This document shows, in pieces, positions 1-10,900 of a stretch of 64,000 bases of DNA. A program made the position numbers and the translations under genes. Within the stretch, counting starts at the first letter, position 1. Every line of letters starts with the position of its first letter. The notes beneath the pieces are model-generated. The model had not been told where the DNA came from, ran no database searches, and saw nothing but the letters and a program-made list of their open reading frames with translations. Source of the DNA: Aquimarina longa SW024 (GTDB lineage: Bacteria; Bacteroidota; Bacteroidia; Flavobacteriales; Flavobacteriaceae); assembly GCF_001401755.1 (NCBI RefSeq), contig NZ_AVQK01000010.1, forward strand, positions 186,001 through 250,000, in the 5' to 3' direction.

Positions 1-1
1 A

Positions 2-2776
2 GATCTGTATGTAGCCAATTACCCTTCGACTACATTTAATGCTCCTAATTTTTACTATAAATTTAAAATGTCAAATATAGAGGATACAGAAACGGATCAT
101 TTGTATAGAAATGATGGAGATACGTTTACAGAAGTTACAGCGATTGCAGGGGTTAAGAGTTTTGGACTTACACTAAGTGCTACAGTAGGAGATGTTAATA
201 ATGATGGTTGGTCAGATATCTATGTATCTAATGATTTTAGTACCCCAGATTATCTGTATATAAATAATCAAGATGGAACGTTTAAAGAGGTTGTTAAAAA
301 AGCAACAGCACACACGGCTTTTTTTGGTATGGGAACTGATATTGCGGATTATAATAATGATGGGAATCTAGATATTTTTCAGGTGGATATGGATGCGCAG
401 ACGAATCAGCGCAAAAAAGCTAATATGGCAAGTATGAATCCTAGATTATTTTGGAGTACAGTTAATGCGGGTTTTCATTATCAGTACATGCATAACTGTT
501 TACAGCTCAATACAGGAGTGATTAAGGATGGAGTACCCTATTTTTCTAATATGTCTAGAATAACAGGTACTTCTTCAACGGATTGGAGTTGGGGACCTCT
601 GTTTGCAGATTTTGATAATGATGGACGAAAAGATATATTCATTACCAATGGTACCAGAAGAGAGATCAATAACAATGATTATTTTAAAACCTTAGCTAAA
701 GTAGCACATAAGAATGATAGTTTGTTACAAAGAAGCTTAATGATTCCTTCTGAGAAGATCGCTAATTTTATGTTTCATAATGTATCGAATTATAGTTTTG
801 AAGATGTTACTAAAGATTGGGGTATCGAGTATAAAGGTTTTTCTAATGGAGTAGTCTATGCTGATTTAGATGCTGATGGAGATTTAGAAGTGATTACCAA
901 TAATATTGATGACTACGCATCAGTTTTTAAAAATAAAAGTTCGGAAAAGAATAATCATATCACAATCCAGTTTAAAGGAGGTAATACAAATACTCTTGGA
1001 TTAGGTAATAGAGTATATATAACAACAGAGGGGCAAACCCAAATGCAGGAACTTACCTTATCCAGAGGATTTCAGTCATCAGTTGCGCCACAACTACATT
1101 TTGGGCTAAACCAATCCAAAATAATCGAAGAACTAAAGGTCGTCTGGGCAGATGGAAAATCTCAAACTCTTTATAATATTGATGTGAATCAAAGGATGGT
1201 ACTAAAGTATGATGATGCAATAAGTTCTGATACTATAGAGTTGTCAGAAAAAGAAACAACTGTATTTACTACAGAAACCAGTACTTTTTTTCCTAATTAT
1301 AGACATCAGGAGAATGCATATAATGATTTTTCTAAACAAGTTTTGCTTCCGCATAAGATGTCATCACTAGGTCCCGGAGTAGCAGTAGGAGATTTAAATG
1401 CTGATGGATTAGAGGATTATTTTATAGGGGGCGCATCGGGATATTCTGGGAGTATATTTTTTCAGCATATAACAGGTTTTAAAAAACAAGCGGTAGCGGT
1501 ACTCCAAAATGATCGATTGTATGAAGATATGGGGGCTGTTATTTTTGATGTAGATCAGGATGGGGATAATGATCTCTACGTAGTAAGTGGTGGATATGAG
1601 TTTTCTGCGGCATCAGAATTACTACAAGATAGGTTATATCTTAATGATGGTAAAGGGAATTTTACCAAAGTAAAAGAAGGAGCATTACCAGTACTATTAA
1701 CAAGTGGATCTCGGGTATATCCTATAGATTTTAATAAGGATGGAAAACAGGATGTATTAGTTTTGGGGCGTCAGATACCTGGGCATTATCCTGCTGCGGC
1801 AAATAGTTATTTATTACAAAATACTACTGAAAATGGAAAGGTGCAGTTTAAGAATGTTACGGCTACATTTGCTAAAGAGTTAACTGATCTAGGGATGGCT
1901 ACAAGTGCTATAATTACAGATTATAATAATGATAGTTGGTTAGATTTTATGATTGTTGGGGAGTGGATGCCTATACGGGTTTTTAAAAATACAGGGACAG
2001 GGTTTAAAGAGGTGTCACAAGAGTTAGGATTAACCACAGCGACTACAGGCTGGTGGTGGAGTATCGCACAAGGAGATTTTGATCATGATGGGGATATGGA
2101 TTATATGGCAGGGAATAATGGATTGAATTATAAATATAAGGCAACAGAGGATGAAACCTTTGATATCTATGTTAATGATTTTGATAAGGATGCTAAAGAA
2201 GATATTGTACTGAGTTATTATAATGATGGGAAACAGTTTCCGGTAAGAGGGAGGGAGTGTTCATCGGATCAAATTGCTACGATTAAACATAAGTTTAAAG
2301 ATTATAAAAGTTTTTCTGAAGCCACACTAGTGGATGTGTATACTAAAAAATCTTTAGAATCTTCATTGCACTATCAGGTACAATCTTTTGCAAGTGTGTA
2401 TATAGAGAATCAAGGGAGTAAGTTTGTAATTCATTCCTTGCCAAAGGAAGCCCAGATATCTTCAATTCATCAAATCTTGGTCAATGATTTTGATAAAGAT
2501 GGTTCTCTAGATGCTCTTATTGCGGGTAATATGTATGGATCAGAAGTAGAAACTCCTAGAAATGACGCTGGATATGGGTTGTTTCTAAAAGGTAATGGAA
2601 AAGGAGGTTTTAATCCTATGCCAGCTACAGAAAGTGGTGTGTTTATACGAGGAGATGTTAAAGATATGGCTCTGTTACAGACCAGTACATCAGATTATTG
2701 TATCATAGCTAAAAATAATGATCATCTACAGGTGGTAAAGACCAATGCTCAATATAAAAAAGAGGAACAACCATAG
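2..2776 (+). CDS. FG-GAP/VCBS repeat protein with ASPIC/UnbV domain, 5' end outside window
   Basis: The frame is open from base 2, in phase with the first ATG at 68, so the gene starts upstream of the window. Many blade motifs of the D-x-N-x-D-G type are visible (DVNNDGWSDI, DYNNDGNLDI, DFDNDGRKDI, DLNADGLEDY, DFDHDGDMDY), marking calcium-binding FG-GAP/VCBS beta-propellers. Between them, near residues 300-375 counted from the ATG at 68, is an ASPIC/UnbV-like segment (GLGNRVYI, then LHFGLNQ and VVWADGK). Such proteins are extracellular or surface-attached in Bacteroidota and often lie beside SusC/SusD pairs. The substrate or partner cannot be told from the sequence. Confidence 0.85.
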   Translation, partial: DLYVANYPSTTFNAPNFYYKFKMSNIEDTETDHLYRNDGDTFTEVTAIAGVKSFGLTLSATVGDVNNDGWSDIYVSNDFSTPDYLYINNQDGTFKEVVKKATAHTAFFGMGTDIADYNNDGNLDIFQVDMDAQTNQRKKANMASMNPRLFWSTVNAGFHYQYMHNCLQLNTGVIKDGVPYFSNMSRITGTSSTDWSWGPLFADFDNDGRKDIFITNGTRREINNNDYFKTLAKVAHKNDSLLQRSLMIPSEKIANFMFHNVSNYSFEDVTKDWGIEYKGFSNGVVYADLDADGDLEVITNNIDDYASVFKNKSSEKNNHITIQFKGGNTNTLGLGNRVYITTEGQTQMQELTLSRGFQSSVAPQLHFGLNQSKIIEELKVVWADGKSQTLYNIDVNQRMVLKYDDAISSDTIELSEKETTVFTTETSTFFPNYRHQENAYNDFSKQVLLPHKMSSLGPGVAVGDLNADGLEDYFIGGASGYSGSIFFQHITGFKKQAVAVLQNDRLYEDMGAVIFDVDQDGDNDLYVVSGGYEFSAASELLQDRLYLNDGKGNFTKVKEGALPVLLTSGSRVYPIDFNKDGKQDVLVLGRQIPGHYPAAANSYLLQNTTENGKVQFKNVTATFAKELTDLGMATSAIITDYNNDSWLDFMIVGEWMPIRVFKNTGTGFKEVSQELGLTTATTGWWWSIAQGDFDHDGDMDYMAGNNGLNYKYKATEDETFDIYVNDFDKDAKEDIVLSYYNDGKQFPVRGRECSSDQIATIKHKFKDYKSFSEATLVDVYTKKSLESSLHYQVQSFASVYIENQGSKFVIHSLPKEAQISSIHQILVNDFDKDGSLDALIAGNMYGSEVETPRNDAGYGLFLKGNGKGGFNPMPATESGVFIRGDVKDMALLQTSTSDYCIIAKNNDHLQVVKTNAQYKKEEQP

Positions 2777-2876
2777 CAGAAACGTACTAATCTTAGGAAT
2801 AAAGCTTTTAAAAGTTTCATTTAAATAGAATTTTTGACACTATCCCGTTAAGTATGTAACTTAAAATATCAAAGGG

Positions 2877-3526
2877 TTAGCCTTTTTTTCTAAATACCAT
2901 TTTCAAATCAGTTACTAAATAAAACCCAACAAATCCAAAACTGCTTATAGCCATTATATATTACCCTTCTGGGATAAGTAAAAATATATTCACGCCTATT
3001 AAAAATAGACAAAATGGATAGGTAAATAATCTAATCAATATATTGTTAAATGACCATTCTTTTTCAGGTTGCTTTTCCCTAATTTCAATATCCAATATTT
3101 CATATATTTCTTCAAGCTGATTTTTTGTTTCGAATAGATAGAGTTTACGAAAAACTGTTATTAGAATCAGCAAGAAAACCAACCCAATTAGAATTAGGAA
3201 CCAATTTTCTAGAAAATCAAAATCAGTTGAGAAATTGATAAAAACAAAGTATAGAATTCCGATTAAAATAATCCAATGAACGTTTTTCCGATAGGATTCA
3301 ATTTACTCGTTATATTCGTCAGATGATTATTTGTATTAAGTTCAAATTTAAAAATCGGATAGAAAGCACTATTCCACAAATTCTGTTTCCAAACTTTTAT
3401 TTCGTTCCGATCAATTTCTCCTTTTGGTCTAAAATCACGAGAAAAAATATTCCATAAATGATTCAGAAAAGTGTCTTCTTTTCTCAATTTAATTAGTTTT
3501 TCTATGTCTTTTTTTGTGATTTCCAC
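2877..3526 (-). pseudogene. Decayed membrane-protein gene (frameshift plus internal stop)
   Basis: Two open segments on the minus strand belong to one broken gene. The first begins with GTG at 3526 (MEITKKDIEK) and ends prematurely at NPIGKTFIGLF. After a one-base loss near 3265-3300 the next frame continues into hydrophobic segments (ILIGILYFVFINF, then LILIGLVFLLILITVF), an acidic stretch and FCLFLIGVNIFLLIPEG. A TAA at about 2959 then interrupts a tail that stays open to 2877 (MAISSFGFVGFYL). Reassembled, it would be about 215 residues with three or four membrane spans. I do not recognise a named function. The two lesions suggest true decay rather than one sequencing error. Confidence 0.7.
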
Positions 3527-3678
3527 TTTACTTTACTTACTGACAACAATACAATAAATAACAATTGCTACTACATTTTATGTATTTTTTAATTTACCAA
3601 AAGCTTACCTCTAACTTACTTATACTTAATTTAATAATTGTGATGAATTACTCGATTATATAGGATTATGTTATATGT

Positions 3679-6243
3679 TTACTTATTGTTAGCGTATCTT
3701 TTGTAAAGGTTATCTGTAGCTTGTAATAGCTTATTTTTTAAGTTTTTATTAAGCTCTGGATGTGTGGCGATATAATTATCGACTATAGAATAAGCATCTA
3801 TTGAGTTATATCTACCTATTGTATTGTTTAACCATCCCAATGGGAAAAAGATATCTCCTGTTTCTTGGACTTCCTCAAGAAGATCTAAGCTCATTTTTAC
3901 AGTTTTAATTCCTTCGTTTTGCCATAAAGGATGATGAATATACCAGCAAGCTGTTAGAACCCAATTTTCTTTTTCTCTATTCTTAAGATCTTTAAATGTT
4001 CTAAAATAAGCGGTTCTTTTTGCAGGATCAGAATCTAGTGCCGGTTTTAAAAAATCAAAACGCTTTATTTTGTCTGGATTGGTAAGCTCTGATTTAGATT
4101 TTTCTAATATATGAGGTGCTTTAGGATGACCAAATAGTGCTAATTGTTGTGCTAAATTGATATAATCATCTTGGTTTAAAATAAGGTTATCTATAGTTTC
4201 TTCTTTATTCCATATTTTATACAATCGTGAAATTCCTGACTTAGAATGTGCAATAGATTTATAAGTATTGAAGAGGTTTTTTTTAATATTTTTAGATTCT
4301 GGTTGTTGTAGTCTATTGTATATTGTTTTTTCTAATTCTGGTAGATATTTAAGGCGTTGTTCTTCTGTTAATGAATTCCAATAAAGATTAGTCAATTGTA
4401 TTGAGATCATTCTTAATATTAATTCATTAGACTCTGTTTTTAATCCTGTTTTAAGATTTTTTAAAACGATACTATTATGAATAGTTCCTCTAAGAGTATT
4501 TTCATAGATGTTTAAATAAGAATGTGCTCTTGATACATCTTCTTTTATCGAAGAGGTTTGTGCTATAACTTTTTCATTAACCGGAAATACACCATACCCA
4601 TATCCATTACTATTATACAATACACATATAGGTTTTGGAGCTCCAATGGCCTGCGTTATTTCCATAGTTTTTGCATTGTTTAATACAGGAATTGTAACAG
4701 TCTTGTTTGGATATACTAAACTAATATCAAAAGATTGTGGCCAGAATTTTGCAGAGCCATCTTCAGCTTTTTGAGTTAGCGTAAATCGCTTAATATTATG
4801 AACTTCATCAAACTGAATATCTCCAGAAAATATGGGTCTACCTGTAGAGTTAACCCATACATCACTCCAAGTTTTTAAATCAAGATCTGATTTTTTATCA
4901 AGAATAGTTACTAGTTCGTTCCAGTTCGCATTACTATTTGCATAGGTGGTAATGTATTCTCTAACACCATCTTTAAATTTTTCTTTTCCTAATGAAAACT
5001 CTAATTGGCGCATCATAATAGGTGCTTTATTATAGATGATACTTCCATAAAGTGATCCTGCATTATTAAGATTGTCTAATTCTTGACGAATTGGATTTGT
5101 ACCTAGTGTACGATCTACACTATATGCTCTTGGGTAATGTGAGGTTAAAAACTGTAGATCATGATTGATATCGGTAAAAACAGGATTTACAATTTTATCA
5201 GCCATAAAATTAGCAAATACTTCTTTCATCCAGACATCATTAAACCATTGCATCGTTACTAGATTGCCAAACCACATATGTGCCGTTTCATGCGCAATAA
5301 GTTTGGCTCTAGCTAATTCTTGTGAACGCGTAGCGCTTTTATCCAAAAATAAGCTTGATTCTCGATATTGTATGGCACCTGTATGTTCCATCCCTCCGTA
5401 TTGAAACCCTGGGATTATTGCAAAATCAAATTTTTGAAACGGGAAATTATACTTAGTGTAACGTTCTAAAAAGTCCAAAGATGATTGATGTAATTCAAAA
5501 ATAGGATCAGTACTGGCACTAATTTTCTCTTCATTGGTTTCTCTAAATAACATATGCATTGGACGATTGGTTGCTCGAGAGATAGTTTCTGTAAATTCTC
5601 CAGCAACAAAAGAGAACAGATACGTACTCATTTTATCAGACTCTTTAAACTGGTAAGTTATTGTTTCATCATTAGTTTCTTTTGTCTGGATAGGAGCACC
5701 ACATAATACTTTCCAGTTTTTTGGAGCCGTAATATTAAGTTTATATGTTGCTTTAATATTGGGTTGGTCAAAACAAGGGAATACTGTTCTAGCACGATCA
5801 GGTACTAATAATGTGTAGAGATAACTAGTGTTTCTATTTAGAGATAACTCACCAGCAGTAAAAGCAATTTCTATAGTATTTGCGCCTAATTGTAATGCCT
5901 CTTTAGGAATGATAATATGCTCTTTAGCATAAGTAATCGTAGTTTCTTTTTTATTAACGATTAAGTTTTGTAAAGTGGATGGTTTTTCTTTAAAATCTAA
6001 ATAAAGAGGATGGGATAAGTCATTTATAGTAGCTTCTAGGATAAGGTTAGAAGGAATTGGAAGTTCTTTTTCTTTTGGAATATTAAATGATAAATGATAT
6101 ACAATATCTTGTACTTGCGTACTTCGATAATCTGCCATATCTAATGGAACTCCAGTACTGTTAAGAGATACTTTTTTTTGTGGAGTAAGGGAACAGGATG
6201 CGTAATAAAGAATTATAAATAAGTATATTAAACGTTTTATCAT
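3679..6243 (-). CDS. M1 family aminopeptidase lipoprotein
   Basis: An 854-residue gluzincin. It has the zinc site HETAH at residues 318-322, followed by a WMKE motif whose Glu is the expected third ligand. The exopeptidase substrate motif is a GAMEN variant, GGMEHTGA, at residues 283-290. The N-terminus (MIKRLIYLFIILYYASC) is a lipoprotein signal with a plausible lipidated Cys17. It should therefore be anchored in an envelope membrane and trim amino acids from peptide N-termini. Length is normal for M1 enzymes with a C-terminal helical domain. It is transcribed alone, away from the FG-GAP gene's end and divergent from the transporter at 6671. Substrate preference is not predictable. Confidence 0.9.
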   Translation of the reverse strand: MIKRLIYLFIILYYASCSLTPQKKVSLNSTGVPLDMADYRSTQVQDIVYHLSFNIPKEKELPIPSNLILEATINDLSHPLYLDFKEKPSTLQNLIVNKKETTITYAKEHIIIPKEALQLGANTIEIAFTAGELSLNRNTSYLYTLLVPDRARTVFPCFDQPNIKATYKLNITAPKNWKVLCGAPIQTKETNDETITYQFKESDKMSTYLFSFVAGEFTETISRATNRPMHMLFRETNEEKISASTDPIFELHQSSLDFLERYTKYNFPFQKFDFAIIPGFQYGGMEHTGAIQYRESSLFLDKSATRSQELARAKLIAHETAHMWFGNLVTMQWFNDVWMKEVFANFMADKIVNPVFTDINHDLQFLTSHYPRAYSVDRTLGTNPIRQELDNLNNAGSLYGSIIYNKAPIMMRQLEFSLGKEKFKDGVREYITTYANSNANWNELVTILDKKSDLDLKTWSDVWVNSTGRPIFSGDIQFDEVHNIKRFTLTQKAEDGSAKFWPQSFDISLVYPNKTVTIPVLNNAKTMEITQAIGAPKPICVLYNSNGYGYGVFPVNEKVIAQTSSIKEDVSRAHSYLNIYENTLRGTIHNSIVLKNLKTGLKTESNELILRMISIQLTNLYWNSLTEEQRLKYLPELEKTIYNRLQQPESKNIKKNLFNTYKSIAHSKSGISRLYKIWNKEETIDNLILNQDDYINLAQQLALFGHPKAPHILEKSKSELTNPDKIKRFDFLKPALDSDPAKRTAYFRTFKDLKNREKENWVLTACWYIHHPLWQNEGIKTVKMSLDLLEEVQETGDIFFPLGWLNNTIGRYNSIDAYSIVDNYIATHPELNKNLKNKLLQATDNLYKRYANNK

Positions 6244-6670
6244 AATATTTTTTTGTAGAGGAGATTATTTTAGTTCTAAATTTAGTATTTCGACTAATGA
6301 TAGGTGTACTTCTTGATATTTAGTTATTTATAGTATTGGTGTTTTTCATTTTTTAAAGCTTTTTTTTTCTTAATTAACCCGAGAATTTAATCAGATTATG
6401 GTATAGAGAATTATCTAAAAGGTTAAATATATGGTAAGTAAGGGAGAAAACAAGTAATTATCTTCAACAAAAAACCAGAGAATATCATCTAGTGAAGAGA
6501 AAGTTTACCTTAAGATAGACAAATGAGATTTTAAAGACACAATTCATAAGAGAACCAAAAATGTAGAAGCCTCCCTACTCAGACCAATTAGGATAGCTGT
6601 ATAAATATAACAATTGAGTCGGGTTCGTTATATTTTTGGTATCTTACTTATCAAATTTAGAATTATTATT
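6244..6670. other. AT-rich intergenic region between divergent genes
   Basis: Holds the divergent promoters of the M1 peptidase and the transporter. A TTG at 6614 would extend the transporter by 19 residues, but the added peptide is unlike the family. I see no RNA gene, repeat or strong terminator. Confidence 0.5.
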
Positions 6671-7540
6671 ATGGATAATATCTCAACAATTTTTTTAGCA
6701 ATATCTCTTATTATTATCATGTTAGGAATGGGATTGTCATTAGTTATAGATGACTTTAAAAGAATATTTGTTCATCCAAAAGCAATATTGGTAGGTTTAA
6801 CTAATCAAATATTGATTTTACCATTAGTAGGTTTTGGACTAGCATCGATATTTCCAACACAACCAGAGATAGCTATTGGAATTATGATTCTGGCAGCATG
6901 TCCTGGAGGTCCAACATCAAACTTAATATCACACTTAGCAAAAGGTGATATTGCATTATCTGTTACACTTACTGCGATAAGTAGCTTTGTTACTATTCTA
7001 ACAATACCTTTTATCATCAATTTTGCACTCTTACATTTTTTAGAACAAGGGCAAGTAATAGCACTGGATATCATTCAGACAATTATTAAAATTTTAGTAA
7101 TTACAGTTATTCCCGTAGGTATTGGGATGTTAATTAGAAAGTATAAAGAAAATTTTGCCTTAAAAATGGCAAAACCTGTTAGACGTGCTTCGGGTATTTT
7201 ACTTATCATTATAATAATAGCGATTATTTTTAAAGAAAAAGAAAACATTGTTTCTTATTTCCGACAAGCAGGAGTAATTGCTTTATGCTTAAATGCGGTT
7301 ACTATGATTATTGGGTATTATTCTGCAAAATTATTTAGGATTACGGATCAAAGAGCGATTTCTATTGCAATTGAATCTGGAATCCAGAATGGGACTTTAG
7401 CAATTACCATAGCAATTGTATTGCTTCAAAACACTTCATTTGCAGTAGCTCCTGCTGTATATAGTATCATAATGTTTTTTACAGGAGGTATTGTTGTGTA
7501 TTTAGGAATTAAGAAGCATAATGCCCAAAACAAAAACTGA
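6671..7540 (+). CDS. Bile acid:sodium symporter family (BASS) transporter
   Basis: About 289 residues with nine or ten hydrophobic helices, the BASS fold. It shows the signature region AACPGGPTSNLISHLAKGDIA, in which the Pro-Gly-Gly and Asn lie in the sodium/substrate crossing helices, and a second half with IESGIQNGTLAI, the matching symmetric crossover. I chose the ATG at 6671 (MDNISTIFL), because it places the first helix right at the N-terminus. The upstream TTG at 6614 gives a poor extension. Bacterial BASS proteins import organic anions with sodium, and the real substrate is unknown. It is monocistronic. Confidence 0.85.
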   Translation: MDNISTIFLAISLIIIMLGMGLSLVIDDFKRIFVHPKAILVGLTNQILILPLVGFGLASIFPTQPEIAIGIMILAACPGGPTSNLISHLAKGDIALSVTLTAISSFVTILTIPFIINFALLHFLEQGQVIALDIIQTIIKILVITVIPVGIGMLIRKYKENFALKMAKPVRRASGILLIIIIIAIIFKEKENIVSYFRQAGVIALCLNAVTMIIGYYSAKLFRITDQRAISIAIESGIQNGTLAITIAIVLLQNTSFAVAPAVYSIIMFFTGGIVVYLGIKKHNAQNKN

Positions 7541-7922
7541 TACTACAGAACTCCTATCTAAAAATCATTAGAAATACTATACCATATTTTAAACATCTTA
7601 GACACCTTTTTTTATATAAATTTTCTTTACAATAATTTCATATAAGAAATGGTGATTTCTGTTGTTTTAAAAATTAATTTTATATCAAGATTTATATTTC
7701 TACAAATTCTCTACAGAATTGTAATGTATTTTCGTTCGTGATTATCAACAAAAATCAGTCGTATTATTTTTCTAAATTCTATCTTACTTAAATAGCATTA
7801 GATAGAAATAACTTAGAGTCTAAATAAGGAAGACTATTTAAAACATTAAAACTACACATAACTATAAGAATAGAAATTAAAAAAAGGCTAATTTAAATTT
7901 AACACAAACACAAACTCAACTC
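7541..7922. other. Intergenic leader before the M43/phosphatase gene
   Basis: A 382-base AT-rich stretch that must carry the promoter of the large secreted protein. I see no open frame, clear hairpin terminator or repeat in it. Confidence 0.45.
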
Positions 7923-10900
7923 ATGAAAACAAGAAAACATTTATGCTTTCTGGTCGTTCTTATGTTCTTATCTGCGATAAGTACTGTATGGGCTCAGAAA
8001 GAAGAACAGTGCGGTGCAGAACCACCCGAAAATTACAACAGATTTATGCTTAATCGACTTCAATCGATTACTCGTAATAGGGCTTTATTAGCACCAGTAT
8101 CACTCCCAGTACAGCATCACGTATCTCGAAATTCGAACGGAAGTTCTCCATCAATAACCAGTGCAAAAATTAAAAATGTAATGGACGAATTAAATGCTAC
8201 TTATGCACCGATGAATATTTCGTTTTATGAATATGCTCCTATTAAATATATAGATAACAGTAGTTGGAACTCTTCATTCAATAAAAGTTCTGACAGCCAA
8301 TTGACCCAATATGAAGAAGCAAAAGCTATTAATGTCTTCTATTTTTCTAATGTAAAAGGATCTAGCAGTTCTATATGTGGTTTTGCTAAATTTCCAGGAA
8401 CAGGGAATAGAGTAATACTAAAAGTATCTTGCTCCCAGAATGGATCAACAGCTTCACATGAATTAGGACATTATTTTTCTATCTTACATACGCATTCTAC
8501 AAGCAATGGAAGAGAACTTGTAAAACGTACTAATTGTAGTCGTGCAGGAGATTTTTTTTGTGATACTCCTGCGGATCCAAAATTAAGTAATAAAGTAAAT
8601 TCTAATTGTAAATATACTGGATCTTCTAAAGACTCTAATGGAGATGCATATCAACCAGATACAAGAAATGTAATGTCATATACCTCTAAACCTTGCCGTA
8701 CAGGTGGGTTTACCAGCGAGCAACAAAATGCAATAACAACATCTCTAAAATCCGATAGAGCTTATTTATTAGCTGATACTAATGATAAAGAAGCTCCAAG
8801 TATTCCTACAGGACTTAAGGCTTCTAATACAACTGCAAATAGTACAAATCTCTCTTGGAAAGCATCAACAGATAATATAGGAGTTGCAGAGTATGAGATA
8901 TTTCAGGACAGTAAACGTGTAGGAACATCTACTGTTACTAATTTTAGTGTAAGTGGATTATCACCCAATACTAGATATAGTTTTACAGTAAAAGCAAAAG
9001 ATGCCGCAGGGAATATATCAAAAAACAGTAGTAAAGTTAGTATAACTACATCAGAGAGATCAGCTTGTACGGGGATTAGTAGTTTACCCTATACAGAAAG
9101 TTTTGAAAATGGTATAGGAGCATGGACACAAGAAACTAATGATGCTATAGATTGGACAAGAAAGTCAGGTGCTACTAAATCAAAAAAAACAGGTCCATCA
9201 GAAGCTTCTGATAGACGATATTATATCTATACCGAAGCCACAAAAAACTATACCAAAATAGCATTGTTAACTAGCCCTTGTATTGATCTGTCAAATCAAC
9301 CAAATTCACAACTTAGTTTTGACTATCATATGTATGGTTCTAATATGGGAACTATGGAATTTAGAGCTTCTACAGACAATGGTATTACTTGGAAAACGAT
9401 ATGGAGTAAGAAAGGAGATCAAGGCAATAATTGGAAATCTGAGACGATATCTTTGTCTAATTATGGAGGTAGTATTATAAAACTACAGCTTAAAGGTACT
9501 ACGGGGAGTAGTTATAGAAGTGATATGGCAATTGATAATCTAAAGATCACTTCTACAGCTCTTGATAACCAATCACCAACAGTACCAACAAATCTAATAA
9601 TTTCTAATATAACAAGTACTTCTATAGACCTTAGTTGGAATGCTTCGACAGATAATACCGATGTTATAAAATATGATGTATATCAAGAAGGAGTACTTAT
9701 TGGTTCCTCAGTAAATACAACATATAACGTTAGTGGTCTTACAGCTAATACAGAATATAGCTTTACAGTAAAAGCAAAAGATGCTACAGGAAATAGCTCC
9801 GGAAATAGTAATACAGCTAGTATCACTACATCAGAAGAATCAACTTGTACAGGAATCAGTAGTTTTCCTTATAGTGAAAGTTTTGAAAATGGTATAGGAG
9901 CATGGATACAAGAAACTAATGATGCTATAGACTGGACAAGGAAATCAAAAGGCACTAAATCAAAAAGAACAGGTCCATCAGAAGCTTCTAATAAACAGTA
10001 TTATATCTATACTGAAGCTACAAGAAACTATACTAAAATAGCCTTGTTAACTAGCCCTTGTATTGATCTGTCAAATCAACCAAACTCACAACTTAGTTTT
10101 GACTACCATATGTATGGTTCTAGTATGGGAACTATGGAGTTTAGAGCTTCTACAGACAATGGTATTACTTGGAAAACGATATGGAATAAGAAAGGAGATC
10201 AAGGCAATAATTGGAAATCTGAGACAGTATCTTTGTCTAATTATGGAGGTAGTGTTATAAAACTACAGCTTAAAGGTACTACGGGGAGTAGTTATAGAAG
10301 TGATATGGCAATTGATAATCTAAAAATTATTTCTGTAGTACCTGATACCGAGATACCAACAGTACCTACAGATCTAACAGCTTCTAATATAAGGAATACC
10401 TCTGTAGATCTTAGTTGGAATGCTTCGACAGATAATACGGGTGTTACAGGATATGATATCTATCAAGGAGGAATATCTATTGGTTCATCAACAAATACAA
10501 CATATAGTGTTCATGGTCTTACAGCTAATACAGGATATAGCTTTACAATAAAAGCAAAAGATGCTGCAGGGAATACCTCTGGGAATAGTAATACTGTTAA
10601 TATAACTACCACAAATACTGTTCAGTATACATTGAATATTAAAATAAAAGGACAAGGAATAGTAAGCGGAGGTGGAAACTACAATTCTGGAGAAGTAGCG
10701 ACTGTAAAAGCAACTCCTTCTACCGGCTGGGAATTTGGTGGATGGACAGGTGATTTATCAGTAAATACAAATCCATCATCTATTACGATGGATGTTGATA
10801 AAACAGTAACTGCTACATTTACAGAGACTCCAGTAATTAGTACCTCTACAGAAAAATATCGTTTAACATGGAGAGGTAATACCGCTACAACTATGGTTAT

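Noticed and set aside
6614-6670. TTG start giving a 308-residue transporter
   Set aside because: The 19 added residues are not family-like; the ATG at 6671 places the first helix correctly.
9283-10260. Two 65-residue open frames in another phase, 780 bases apart
   Set aside because: They are shadow frames of the duplicated MAM segments in the large secreted gene, and share the duplication rather than being genes.
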